Source of the DNA: Planctomycetota bacterium
GTDB lineage: Bacteria; Planctomycetota; J058
Length of the DNA: 64,000 bases
Direction: 5' to 3'
Assembly (NCBI GenBank): GCA_019636275.1
Contig: JAHBXY010000004.1
Coordinates: 1-64,000, forward strand
Of the stretch, positions 25,100 to 33,529 are shown in pieces. Numbering within the stretch: position 1 is the first letter of the stretch; the number at the start of each line of letters is the position of its first letter. The notes under the pieces were generated by a model. That model was not told the DNA's origin. It did not search any database and saw nothing but the letters and a program-made list of their open reading frames with translations. The position numbers were made by a program, and so were the translations under genes.

Positions 25100-27603
25100 C
25101 ACTCGATCGCCCACAGGAGCCGCGTCCGCGTCGTCCCGTCCGGGCGGGTCGTCCGGCCGAAGAGGCCGCCGAGCACGTCCCAGCGCGTGCCCTCGGGCCC
25201 CTCGCGCAGGCTGAACGCGCCCAGCAGCAGGTCGAGCCAGGACCTCCCCTGGCCGTCCTCGCCCCAGCGGAACACGCGCCACAGCGGCTCGAGGATCGTG
25301 TTGAAGTTCAGCAGCGGGTCCTCGAACCACAGCGGCGCCGGGAAGCGCACCTCGAAGCCGCCCTGGTGCGTGCTCGTCCAGCGCAGGAGCGGCCACACCG
25401 ACGTGCGCAGGTCCTCGCCGCGGCCGTCGGCGTAGCGCCGCTGCATGCGCCAGAAGAGTGGCAGCGCCCACACGCGCCGGTCGACGTAGTCGTCGGTCTC
25501 CTGCACCTCGTGGCGCGCGAGCGGCCAGAGGAGGAAGTGGCGCGTGAAGCCGCCGCGCTGCCGGTAGCCGAAGAACGGCCACAGGTCGAGCCGCTCGTGC
25601 TCGGGCCCGCTGCCGCGGACGAAGAACGGGAACGGCAGCCGCCACTCGCGGTAACCCGTCTTCTTGTCGTGCCACCAGCGGAAGAACGGCCACAGCACGA
25701 CGTCGTCGTCGCGCCACCCGCTGCGCGTGCGGCCGAAGAAGGGGAACACGACCACCGAGTCGAAGCGGTTGCGCGAGTTCGTGCCGTCGTGCGCCCAGGA
25801 GATCAGCGGCCACAGGACCGACGTGCGGTCGTAGACGAGGTTGCCCTCGTCGTCGCGCTTCTGCTGGTGGCCGTAGAAGGGCAGCACCCGGAAGCCGCTC
25901 GCCCCGCCGCCCGACGTCCAGGAGATCAGCGGCCACAGCACGTGGTGCGTCTCCATGTCGCGGTCGCGGGTCCAGCCGTAGAGGGGGAACAGGACGCCCG
26001 CCGCCTCGTCCTTGCCCAGGAGGCCCTTGAGCGTGCCGCCGAAGGGGAACACGTAGAGGTACGAGCCCTCGACCGGGTGCGTGCCCGTGAACAGGAGCGG
26101 GAAGACGATCGTGTCGTCGTCCGGGAAGCCGTCGGGATCGGTGCGCTGGACCCGCTGGTAGAGCGGGTAGAGGCGCACGGTGCGCGAGGTCGGCGTGCGC
26201 TCGTAGAGGCCGAGGGGGAAGAGCGCGTGGCCCTCGACGCGCTCGCCGCCGCCCGCGCTGCGCGCCTGGAACAGCGGGCGCAGGCCGACGTCGAAGTCCC
26301 ACTCGACGCGCCGCTCGCCGGCGCGCATGGGGGCCGGGTCGAGGTCCTGCTCGTAGAAGGGCGGCAGGGCGAAGCTGTGGCAGCCGGCGAGGAGGAGCGT
26401 GAGCAGCCCGGCCAGGAGCACGGCGCAGCCGCCCCCGCGGCGCGGGGCCCAGTCGTCGAGCGCCATGGCCCGGTTCAGCAGCAGCGCCTCGCCCGGCGTG
26501 ATCCCGCGGCGGGCCGCCTCGGCGCGGGCCGCGTCGGCCTGCTCGGCGGGGAGGCGCCGGCCGGCGACGAGGGCCTTGAGCTTCGTCTGGTGGCGCTGCG
26601 GGTCGGGCGGGTCGACGTCGCGCACGAAGAGGCAGGGGACGACGCCCAGCTCCAGGCGGGCCTCGGCGGGCAGCGCGCGCGGCCTGTGCGGGGCCAGGCG
26701 CTCGCCGTCGACGAACGTGCCGTTCTTGCTGCCGAGGTCCTCGATCGCGGGGACGCCCTCGCGCCAGGCGATCCGCGCGTGCTCGGCGGAGACGCTGCGG
26801 TCGACGACGACGACGTCGCAGCGCGGGTCGCGGCCGATCAGGGTCACGAGGCGCCCGAGCGGGTGGAGCGAGACCTCGCCCGGACGCGCCGCGCCGTCGC
26901 CGCCCTCGGACGCGGCCCCCGTGCCGCCCGTCTCGCGCAGCCCGCAGGCGATCAGGCGCGCGCGCGCGGCGCGCGGCGCGACCGCGTCGGACTTGCTCGC
27001 GTCGTCGTCCGACCCGGCCAGGAGCTGGGCCTGCAGGACCTGGCTGGCGTCGACGCTCGACCCGAGCGACACCGGCGTCGCGGGCCCCAGGCGCGAGAAG
27101 CGCAGGCGGTCCTCCCAGGCCTCGCGCAGCCAGGTGGCCAGCGGGAGCGCGCCCAGGGTCGCGTCGGTGAGCTCGACCCGCGGCAGGCGCAGGTCGGCGC
27201 GCGACGGGAACGGCTGCAGGAGCTCCGGCGGGGTCGTCGCCGGGTCGAAGCCGGAGAAGAACCACAGGCCCAGGCGCTCGCGGTCGAACAGCTCCAGGCC
27301 GACGTGGAAGCGGCGCCCGAGCGGCTCGGCGCTGACGACGCACAGCCAGTAGGGCCGCGCCGGATCGTCGCCCTGCGCGCGGAAGCACAGCCAGCGGGCG
27401 CGGCGCGCGGGCCCGTCGAGGCCCGCGACCTCCGAGACGACCGCGCGGAACGCCGCGGCCGGGTAGGCGATCAGCCGGCGCACGACCTCCACGCGCGGCT
27501 CGAGCGCCGGGTCCTGCCCGGGACCCGGGTCGAACGCCTGGTAGGGCACGTGGCGCCACGCCCCTTCGGGCGTGCGGCCCAGGAGCCACGTCCACGGGTC
27601 CAC
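25096..27603 (-). CDS. FHA-domain protein joined to lipobox and WPL-repeat beta-rich domain
   Basis: 835 residues; GTG chosen because GGGGGGAGAA precedes it and TATAGT lies 27 bases upstream. Residues ~1-240 are an N-terminal region of unknown family. An FHA domain spans ~245-325 (VTLIGRDPRCDVVVVDRSVSAEHARI, IEDLGSKNGTFVDGERL, here cited in part): GR, S-x-x-H and NG residues for phosphothreonine binding are intact. After a helical stretch comes a hydrophobic run ending LLLAGCHSF (~400), like a lipoprotein signal. The last ~420 residues repeat motifs such as VLWPLISW and FPLLF, a beta-rich pattern. The whole is one open frame; an internal ATG at 26466 could make the lipoprotein part separately. 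It heads the MCE operon. Confidence 0.65.
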   Translation of the reverse strand: MDPWTWLLGRTPEGAWRHVPYQAFDPGPGQDPALEPRVEVVRRLIAYPAAAFRAVVSEVAGLDGPARRARWLCFRAQGDDPARPYWLCVVSAEPLGRRFHVGLELFDRERLGLWFFSGFDPATTPPELLQPFPSRADLRLPRVELTDATLGALPLATWLREAWEDRLRFSRLGPATPVSLGSSVDASQVLQAQLLAGSDDDASKSDAVAPRAARARLIACGLRETGGTGAASEGGDGAARPGEVSLHPLGRLVTLIGRDPRCDVVVVDRSVSAEHARIAWREGVPAIEDLGSKNGTFVDGERLAPHRPRALPAEARLELGVVPCLFVRDVDPPDPQRHQTKLKALVAGRRLPAEQADAARAEAARRGITPGEALLLNRAMALDDWAPRRGGGCAVLLAGLLTLLLAGCHSFALPPFYEQDLDPAPMRAGERRVEWDFDVGLRPLFQARSAGGGERVEGHALFPLGLYERTPTSRTVRLYPLYQRVQRTDPDGFPDDDTIVFPLLFTGTHPVEGSYLYVFPFGGTLKGLLGKDEAAGVLFPLYGWTRDRDMETHHVLWPLISWTSGGGASGFRVLPFYGHQQKRDDEGNLVYDRTSVLWPLISWAHDGTNSRNRFDSVVVFPFFGRTRSGWRDDDVVLWPFFRWWHDKKTGYREWRLPFPFFVRGSGPEHERLDLWPFFGYRQRGGFTRHFLLWPLARHEVQETDDYVDRRVWALPLFWRMQRRYADGRGEDLRTSVWPLLRWTSTHQGGFEVRFPAPLWFEDPLLNFNTILEPLWRVFRWGEDGQGRSWLDLLLGAFSLREGPEGTRWDVLGGLFGRTTRPDGTTRTRLLWAIEW

Positions 27604-27630
27604 CGGTTCTCCCCCCCCGATCGGGGCGTG

Positions 27631-27636
27631 ACTATA
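27631..27636 (-). promoter_or_regulatory. -10 element TATAGT of the MCE operon
   Basis: TATAGT on the minus strand, 27 bases before the GTG at 27603, with GGGGGGAG between as ribosome-binding site. It is one of the best -10 matches in the window. The family A copy A3 lies just upstream of it. Confidence 0.5.
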
Positions 27637-27645
27637 CCCTGGTAC

Positions 27646-27835
27646 ATCGACGGCTGCGGCCGCGGATGCCGGGCGAGGCGGCTTTGTACTTCGACGGCTG
27701 CGGCCGCGGATGCCGGGCGAGGCGGCGCGCGCGCGGCTCGTAGGATCCGGCGATCGATACGAGCCGCGCGCGCGCCGCCTCGCCTCGTCCTCCGCGGCCT
27801 CGCCTCGCTTGCGGCTGCGTTCCGCCCGGGGAGGT
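27646..27835 (+). repeat. Family A element, copy A3 with perfect 26-bp hairpin arms and duplicated left edge
   Basis: The left edge CGACGGCTGCGGCCGCGG appears twice, at about 27648 and 27691, as a 43-bp partial duplication. The arms 27717-27742 and 27758-27783 are perfect inverted repeats around the core GGATCCGGCGATCGA. Compared with A1 and A4 the arms carry several changes that occur in both arms together, keeping every pair. Confidence 0.75.
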
Positions 27836-28095
27836 GTGAACGGTGGGGGACGGGCTGCCGGCGGGAGCGAGCCTCGGGCCTGCACGAAGGCGGGCGAGTG
27901 CCGGGGGGAGAGGGCCCTCGCCTACACGAAGGCGGTGGGGTGCCGGGGGGAGCGAGCCCTCGGCCTCTCGCGGCAGGGTTCCACCCGGGGAGGTGTGAAC
28001 GGTGGGAGGACGGCTGCCGGGGGGGGCGAGCCCTCGGCCTGAGCGGTGGGGACCGGCTTGCGGGGAGGAGCGAGCCCTTCGCGCCGGCGTTCCAG
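27816..28095 (+). repeat. Degenerate nested tandem repeats next to A3
   Basis: CCGGGGAGGTGTGAACGGTGGG recurs near 27828 and 27990 (~165 bases apart), each followed by a GGCTGCCGG-GAGCGAGCC-TCGG segment. Between them ACGAAGGCGG-G-GTGCCGGGGGGAG recurs at ~46-base spacing. The 505-base gap 27604-28108 consists of this, A3 and the MCE promoter; I see no gene in it. Confidence 0.6.
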
Positions 28096-28108
28096 AGCGG
28101 CGAGGTGG

Positions 28109-28978
28109 CTACGAGGCGAGCGAGGGGGCGCCCTGCTCGCCTGGGTCGCCCTCGTCGCCCTCGTCGCGGGCGGCCTGGGCGCGGTGCAAGGCGTCGGCCC
28201 GCGCGACGCGCGGGTCGTTGGCCAGGTCCTCGAGCGCCTTGGCGGTCAACCGGTAGGAGCCGCGCCGGGCGCCGCGCTCGAGCAGACCGTGGCGCTTGCA
28301 CAGGACCTGGGACATGAGCCCGCCGAGCGAGCCGGGCGCCTCGACGCCGCGCGCGCGGCGGAAGGCGGCCCGGAGCAGGTCCTGGTCGAGCTCGGCCACG
28401 CCGCAGTGCTCGCGCAGGAAGTAGGCCACGAGGAGCACGCGCCGCCACTTGCGCACGGCGGGCACCTCGCGCAGGAAGCGCGACAGCCCCGAGGTCCTGG
28501 GGGCGGGCGGCTGGGCGGCGGCCGTCCGGGCGGGGCGGCGCGCCAGGTCGCGCAGGCTCTCCACGCGCGCGATCGCCTTGCGGGTCAGCCCGTAGGCGCC
28601 GCGGCGCGCGCGCTCGAGCCAGCCGCGGCGCGACAGGTGCGGGAGGGCCGGGAGGTCGTCGGGCCGGCCGGCCGCCGCCAGGACCCGGGCGAGGTCGGTG
28701 CGGGTGAACGCCTCGAGCCCGCGGAGGCGGGTGAGGTAGTAGCCGGCGGCCAGCGCGGCCGTGCCGTCGGCCGAGAGGTCGCGGCTGCCGCGCGGGGCGC
28801 CGCCGGGGAACACGCCGGCCCAGAAGGTCGTGACCTGCGCGGGGTCGTCGTCGCCCGGGTCCTCGCCGCCCGAGAGCAGGCGGCGGATCTCGTCGGCGTG
28901 GGCGAAGAACGCGTCGGCGTCGCAGCGCAACGTGACCGTGCCGTCGTCGTTGAGGCTCAGGGCCAAACGGGGCTGCAT
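28109..28978 (-). CDS. Protein with two winged-helix-like repeats, unknown function
   Basis: 289 residues from the ATG at 28978. Two internally similar segments are evident: ~95-160 (YYLTRLRGLEAFTR...RRGAYGLTRKAIARV) and ~195-265 (YFLREHCGVAELDQ...RRGSYRLTAKALEDL). Each has the helix-helix-helix-wing layout with a final L-x-x-(R/K)-G-x-Y-x-L-T wing. The N-terminal ~60 residues contain an acidic linker. Such tandem wings usually bind nucleic acid or mediate protein contacts. The gene is divergent from a small ORF and a NYN-domain ribonuclease gene, so a link to RNA metabolism is possible but unproven. Confidence 0.55.
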   Translation of the reverse strand: MQPRLALSLNDDGTVTLRCDADAFFAHADEIRRLLSGGEDPGDDDPAQVTTFWAGVFPGGAPRGSRDLSADGTAALAAGYYLTRLRGLEAFTRTDLARVLAAAGRPDDLPALPHLSRRGWLERARRGAYGLTRKAIARVESLRDLARRPARTAAAQPPAPRTSGLSRFLREVPAVRKWRRVLLVAYFLREHCGVAELDQDLLRAAFRRARGVEAPGSLGGLMSQVLCKRHGLLERGARRGSYRLTAKALEDLANDPRVARADALHRAQAARDEGDEGDPGEQGAPSLAS

Positions 28979-29174
28979 GACGCGCTCTCGGGCCTCGGAG
29001 GCCGGCTCCGCGGCCCCCTGGTCACTGTTGCCCGGCGGGGCGGGTTCGTCAAACCCGGGCGCGACGACGTAAGTCCTTGTCGGGCAGAAAAAGGCTCGGG
29101 TCGGCCCCTTGCTTTGGCCGCCTTCCGGGGGCAATCTAGCTGGCGCTGGCCGGTGTCGGCCGGTGGAGGGCCCG

Positions 29175-29471
29175 ATGACGCAGCCTGAGCTCGAGCTCGC
29201 GCTGATGAAGCTCCTCTCGATGAAGCACTTCCCCCTCAAGCCGCCGCGGCCGAAGCTCAACGTGGGCAAGCTGGCCGAGGCGCTCAAGCGGCTCGGGACG
29301 GAGACGGCGGTGCCGCCCCTGTTCGAGGCGCTGTGCACGCTCAAGGGGCGCGGGCTCGCCAACACGGAACCCAAGATCATCCTCAAGGAAGAGATGACCA
29401 CCGCCATGTTCGAGGCCTGGCTCACCCCGCTGGGGAGCACGGAGCTGGAGAAGCGCCTGGCGGGCACCTAG
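29175..29471 (+). CDS. Small helical protein upstream of the NYN ribonuclease
   Basis: 98 residues, ATG after GGTGGAGGG. It is mostly helical and rich in Leu and Lys (ELELALMKLLSMKHFPLK, KLAEALKRLGTETAV), with a possible short beta hairpin (ANTEPKIILKEEM) that would fit a small winged-helix fold. No family is recognised. It lies 45 bases ahead of the NYN gene on the same strand and is probably co-transcribed with it. Confidence 0.6.
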   Translation: MTQPELELALMKLLSMKHFPLKPPRPKLNVGKLAEALKRLGTETAVPPLFEALCTLKGRGLANTEPKIILKEEMTTAMFEAWLTPLGSTELEKRLAGT

Positions 29472-29516
29472 CGGCCGGACGGGGCGCCCCCGCCGGCCAC
29501 GGACCACGGAGATAGA

Positions 29517-30404
29517 TTGAGCCTTCCCGACGACGCGATCCGCCGGATCGCGCTCCTGATGGACTTCGAGAACATCGTCCTCGGCCTGCCGTCCTCGGCC
29601 AAGTTCCGGCCGAAGGCGATCCTCAGCCGCGTGCTCGACCTGGGCAAGGTCGTGATCAAGCGCGCCTACGCCGACTGGTCGCGCTACGACAACCACAAGG
29701 TCAAGCTGCACGAGCTGGGCTTCGACCTGCTGGAGATCCCCAAGCGCGCGATGACCGGCAAGAACGCCGCCGACATCCGCATGGTCGTCGACGCCATGGA
29801 CGTCGTGATCTCGAAGGAGCACGTGGACACGTTCGCCCTCGTCACGGGCGACAGCGACTTCACCCCGCTGGCGGCCAAGCTGCGCGAGCTCGACAAGCGG
29901 GTGATCGGCATCGGCGTCAAGGACTCGACCAGCAAGCTGCTGATCGACGCCTGCGACGAGTTCATCTTCTACGACGAGCTCGACGACGTCTCCGTGGCCG
30001 AGGTCACCGAGAAGCTGACCCTGCCCGTGAAGGCCCGCGCCAGCAAGGGCGGCGGCGGCGGGGCGGGCGGCAAGCCCGACGACCGCCGGCGGGCGGAGGG
30101 GCTCTACCTGCTCCTCGAGACCACGCGCAGCCTCCTGCGCGAGTACGACACGCTGTGGGCGTCGATGGTCAAGCAGACGATCATGCGCAAGCAGCCGGCG
30201 TTCAGCGAGTCGTACCACGGCTACCCGACGTTCACGGCCATGATCGAGGACGCCGTGAAGCTGGGGATCCTCAAGGCCGCGCGCGACGAGAAGAGCGGCA
30301 ACTGGAAGATCACCGGGATCGGCGACCAGGCCCTGGCGCTGCTCTCGAGCTCCCGGCGCGCGCCCTCCACGGAGAAGGAGAAGGAGAAGGCCGCCTCCTC
30401 CTGA
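29517..30404 (+). CDS. NYN-domain (LabA/DUF88) ribonuclease with OST-HTH/LOTUS C-terminus
   Basis: 295 residues from a TTG preceded by ACGGAGAT; no ATG in a sensible place exists. Residues ~8-165 are a PIN-like NYN nuclease: LLMDFENIV, then GKNAADIRMVVDAMDVV and TGDSDFTPL supply the acidic metal ligands. Residues ~190-275 (GLYLLLETTRSLLREYDTLWASMVKQ, shortened here to WASMVKQTIMR, and YPTFTAMIEDAVKLGIL) fit an OST-HTH/LOTUS domain that binds RNA. The tail is Lys/Glu-rich. Family members are probable single-strand RNA endonucleases. A perfect hairpin follows the stop codon by 24 bases. Confidence 0.85.
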   Translation: MSLPDDAIRRIALLMDFENIVLGLPSSAKFRPKAILSRVLDLGKVVIKRAYADWSRYDNHKVKLHELGFDLLEIPKRAMTGKNAADIRMVVDAMDVVISKEHVDTFALVTGDSDFTPLAAKLRELDKRVIGIGVKDSTSKLLIDACDEFIFYDELDDVSVAEVTEKLTLPVKARASKGGGGGAGGKPDDRRRAEGLYLLLETTRSLLREYDTLWASMVKQTIMRKQPAFSESYHGYPTFTAMIEDAVKLGILKAARDEKSGNWKITGIGDQALALLSSSRRAPSTEKEKEKAASS

Positions 30405-30427
30405 TCGATCGCCTTCCGCACGCGAGG

Positions 30428-30447
30428 GTGGCGCCGATCGGCGCCAC
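30428..30447 (+). terminator. Palindromic hairpin after the NYN gene
   Basis: GTGGCGCC-GATC-GGCGCCAC is a perfect 8-bp stem with a 4-base loop. No T-tract follows. The remaining ~190 bases to the next gene contain a smaller hairpin (CGTTAG...CTAACG near 30565) and the leader of the lamin-tail lipoprotein gene. Confidence 0.5.
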
Positions 30448-30643
30448 GCGGCGTCCGTTCAAGACGACGTAAATCGACTGAGTTCGGCAGGTTGCCCTTT
30501 GCCGGATTCGGGAATCGGTCGCGCCCAGGGTGCGCGTGCGCCCGTCGTGCACGCCTCATCCAGCCGTTAGTCCAAGGGCTAACGCGACGCGTCGAACGGC
30601 ATGGCGGGTGCTTCTCCCGGAGGTCTCACCTCCAGGAGGCTTC

Positions 30644-31936
30644 ATGCGCACGCGGCTCCTCGTCGCCACCCTGCTCGTGGCCGGCCTCGCCGGCTGCAAC
30701 GACGGCAACAAGCAGGGCACCCGCAAGCAGGCCGCCGCCGCGGCGGTCACCTCGGGCACCACGGGCACGGGCGGCACGGGTGCGGGCTCGGGCCAGGGCG
30801 CCCCGGGTGTCGACGCGCCGCAGGTGACGGGCCTCGCTCCGGCATCAGGGCCGCTCGACGGCGGCACGCCCGTCGTGATCAGCGGCTCGAACTTCGCGAA
30901 GTCGAACGCCGGGCAGACGCTCGTCCTCTTCGGCAACACGGCCGTCGCCGTCACGCCGGCGAGCGACACCGAGCTCCACGTCACGGCCCCTGCGCACACC
31001 CAGCCGGGCGCGGTCGACGTGCGCGTCGTCAACGACCTCGGCGTGGCGACGCGCGCGGGCGCGTTCACCTACGCGCCCCGCGGCCCGTCGCTCACCTTCG
31101 TGCCGGGGGTCGGCTCGAGCGACCTCGCCACGCAGCGCGGCACGCGGATCCGCCTGAGCGTCAAGGGCCTCCCGCCGCTGACGGCGGCGGTGACCGTGGC
31201 CTTCGGCGGCACGGCCGCGACCGAGCTGACCGTCGTCGACGCCGAGACGGTCGTGGCCGAGGTCCCCTACGGGCTCCCCCCGGGCGCCACCGCGATCACG
31301 GTGACCGAGGGCGGCGTCGCGGCGACCGCGCAGGGCTTCCGCGTCCAGGGGACGCTGGCCTACGGCGACCTGACGATCAACGAGGTCCTCTTCGATCCGG
31401 GCTCGACCGACCCCAACAACGACGGCGTGCCCAGCGCGGGCAACAACCAGAGCGACGAGTTCATCGAGCTCGTCAACACGACCGCGAACCCGGTCGACCT
31501 GACCTTCGTGGTCCTCTGCGACCAGTCGGGCCAGAACCAGTCGAACCCGATCCACATGTTCCCGAACCCGACGACGCTGCCGCCCGGCGGCGCGATCGTG
31601 GTCTTCGCCGGCGGCACGCCGCTCGAGTTCGCCGCGCGCCACGCGTCGGGCCACGCGCAGGCCTCGACCCACGGCGCGCTGAACCTGTCGAACAGCAACA
31701 CGACGACGGAGATCCTCTCGCTCGAGGACCGCTCGGTCTTCCCCGTCGTGCTCGTGTTCCGCGCCGAGCTCTCGACGCCCGGCGCCGGGATCTCGCTCGT
31801 GAATCGCAACGACGGCCAGCGGATCACCTCCAACCCGGCCCGGGCGGCCGACTACGAGGCGCACCCGGCCCGCCCGCACGGGCAGGGCACGGTGCGTCAC
31901 AGCGCCGGCGTGAAGAAGGACGGCGCCCCCTTCTGA
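30644..31936 (+). CDS. Lipoprotein with IPT/TIG and lamin-tail domains
   Basis: 430 residues; ATG after CCAGGAGG. The signal ends GLAGC (Cys18), followed by a Gly/Thr-rich linker. Residues ~55-145 are an IPT/TIG immunoglobulin-like domain (VTGLAPASGPLDGGTPVVISG) and ~145-235 resemble a second one. Residues ~240-400 match a lamin-tail domain (LTINEVLFDPG, DEFIELVNTTANPVDLT, LPPGGAIVVFAG). Lamin-tail domains in bacteria are surface adhesion or anchoring modules. The next gene encodes a second lamin-tail lipoprotein. The exact role is unknown. Confidence 0.75.
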   Translation: MRTRLLVATLLVAGLAGCNDGNKQGTRKQAAAAAVTSGTTGTGGTGAGSGQGAPGVDAPQVTGLAPASGPLDGGTPVVISGSNFAKSNAGQTLVLFGNTAVAVTPASDTELHVTAPAHTQPGAVDVRVVNDLGVATRAGAFTYAPRGPSLTFVPGVGSSDLATQRGTRIRLSVKGLPPLTAAVTVAFGGTAATELTVVDAETVVAEVPYGLPPGATAITVTEGGVAATAQGFRVQGTLAYGDLTINEVLFDPGSTDPNNDGVPSAGNNQSDEFIELVNTTANPVDLTFVVLCDQSGQNQSNPIHMFPNPTTLPPGGAIVVFAGGTPLEFAARHASGHAQASTHGALNLSNSNTTTEILSLEDRSVFPVVLVFRAELSTPGAGISLVNRNDGQRITSNPARAADYEAHPARPHGQGTVRHSAGVKKDGAPF

Positions 31937-31951
31937 TCGTGGCGCCTTGAC

Positions 31952-31994
31952 GCGCCCCTCACCCGGGTGTGGCAGCATTCCCTGGGAGGGGCGC
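31952..31994 (+). terminator. Inverted repeat between the two lamin-tail genes
   Basis: GCGCCCCT (31952-31959) pairs with AGGGGCGC (31987-31994), with CACCCGGGTG nested inside. It is followed by TATAAC near 32007, a possible promoter for the second gene, so this may be a terminator between the two. Confidence 0.45.
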
Positions 31995-32050
31995 GGGCCG
32001 GCGGCTGCTATAACTGCCTCGGCGCATCACGCCTCGTGCGGGGGGTCCTC

Positions 32051-33475
32051 ATGGCCGTCTCACGCCTGTCCGCCGCCGCGCTCGCGGCCGCGCTGCTCGT
32101 CGTGGTCGGGTGCAACACCGGGTCGCGCTCGAGCGGCCGGACGACGTTCGGACCGCAGCCGCCGCCGCCGCCGCCCGCGACGATCAACGTGAGCCGCGTG
32201 GCCAACCCGAACACGGCGCTCCTGGGCACCGTGATCAACGCGCTCGTCCTGCGCATCGAGAACACGAGCACGACGCAGGTCGCCTCGCTCGGCTCGCTCA
32301 CCGTGGTCGCCTCGGGCACCGTCGACGAGTCCGTCGTCCTGACCGCCGCCACGCTGCGTCACGACCTGAACCTCAACGGGCTGGTCGACCAGAACGACCC
32401 GCAGCTGGCGACCGTCGCGGCGCCGGCCTTCGCGGCGAACAACGGGGCGGTGACCTTCACGCTCAACCCGCCGCTGCAGATCCCCACGCTCGACGCGGTG
32501 CAGGTGATCGTGACCGTGGAGACGGTGGCGAGCACCGGCGCGCCCGCGCAGACGGCGTTCGTCGGGCAGACCGTGGAGCTGGGCGTCGTGTCGTCGGCGG
32601 CGATCGGCCTGGCCTTCGGGACGGTCCCGGCGCCCGTGGGTGGGGCGTTCCCGCTGACCGGCACCGCCGTGACGCTCGGGATCGGCACGCACCTCCTGAT
32701 CAGCGAGGTGAACTACATCACCGTCGGCGAGTTCATCGAGCTCTTCAACCCGACGCCCCAGGCGATCGCGCTCGACGACTACTACCTGTCCGACTACACG
32801 CAGGACGTCGCCGCCGGCGTCACGCCGACCCAGTGGTACTACCTCGTGCCGACCGGTCAGAACTTCGGACCGGTCGGCACCGACTTCATCGTGCGCTTCC
32901 CGGCGGGAGCGACGATCGCGCCCGGCGAGTTCCAGATCGTCGCCATCGAGCAGGACCCAAACAACGGGTTCGGAAACTTCTTCCCCAACGTCACCCCCAC
33001 CTACGCGCTCCGCAACGCCGTGGCCCCGACGCAGCAGATGCGGATCTTCCAGGCGGGCAACTGGGTCGCCGGGAACGTCGCGGGCACGGGCGAGCTGTTG
33101 ACGAACGCGGGCGAGGTGCTCTTCCTGTTCACCTGGAACGCGCAGGCCCAGCCGGCCACGAGCCTGGTCACGGACGTCGACATCGTGGGCTGGGGCGAGA
33201 CGACGGCGGCCGGGAACAACTACCTGGTCGACAAGTCGGGTGTGACGGTGAACGGCCAGACCTACGCCCAGGAGACGCCCCAGGCCACGCAGAACGGCCG
33301 CCGCCTGCGCCCGGCCGTCGGCGGGGCGTCGGGTCTCTCCATGCAGCGCCAGAACTACCTCGAGGCCGGCGAGGTCCAGAACGGCAACGGCAACGGCATG
33401 GGCGGCCACGACGAGACGTCGGAGAACTGGGGCGCCAACTTCAACCACGCCACGCCGACGCCGCTCGGGCCGTGA
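32051..33475 (+). CDS. Second lamin-tail-domain lipoprotein with dockerin-like calcium loop
   Basis: 474 residues. The signal ends LVVVGC (Cys21), then a Pro-rich stretch. Residues ~45-200 are beta-rich and include DLNLNGLVDQNDPQL (~118), which fits an EF-hand/dockerin-type calcium loop. From ~215 the lamin-tail domain starts (LLISEVNYITVGEFIELFNPTPQAIAL, shortened: EFIELFNPTPQAIAL) and runs to ~430 with several Trp/Gly-rich strands. Fewer Arg and more Asn/Thr/Gln than neighbours suggests a surface-exposed protein. It and the preceding gene probably arose by duplication of the lamin-tail unit. Confidence 0.72.
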   Translation: MAVSRLSAAALAAALLVVVGCNTGSRSSGRTTFGPQPPPPPPATINVSRVANPNTALLGTVINALVLRIENTSTTQVASLGSLTVVASGTVDESVVLTAATLRHDLNLNGLVDQNDPQLATVAAPAFAANNGAVTFTLNPPLQIPTLDAVQVIVTVETVASTGAPAQTAFVGQTVELGVVSSAAIGLAFGTVPAPVGGAFPLTGTAVTLGIGTHLLISEVNYITVGEFIELFNPTPQAIALDDYYLSDYTQDVAAGVTPTQWYYLVPTGQNFGPVGTDFIVRFPAGATIAPGEFQIVAIEQDPNNGFGNFFPNVTPTYALRNAVAPTQQMRIFQAGNWVAGNVAGTGELLTNAGEVLFLFTWNAQAQPATSLVTDVDIVGWGETTAAGNNYLVDKSGVTVNGQTYAQETPQATQNGRRLRPAVGGASGLSMQRQNYLEAGEVQNGNGNGMGGHDETSENWGANFNHATPTPLGP

Positions 33476-33529
33476 CGGTCCCCTGATCACCCTCGACCAT
33501 CCCGCCCCGGCCGGCTAGAACCACCCGGC

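Noticed and set aside
27717-27783. Family A hairpin as a tRNA or known riboswitch
   Set aside because: It is one long perfect stem without cloverleaf arms, anticodon or CCA-like end, and no ligand-core motif is apparent.
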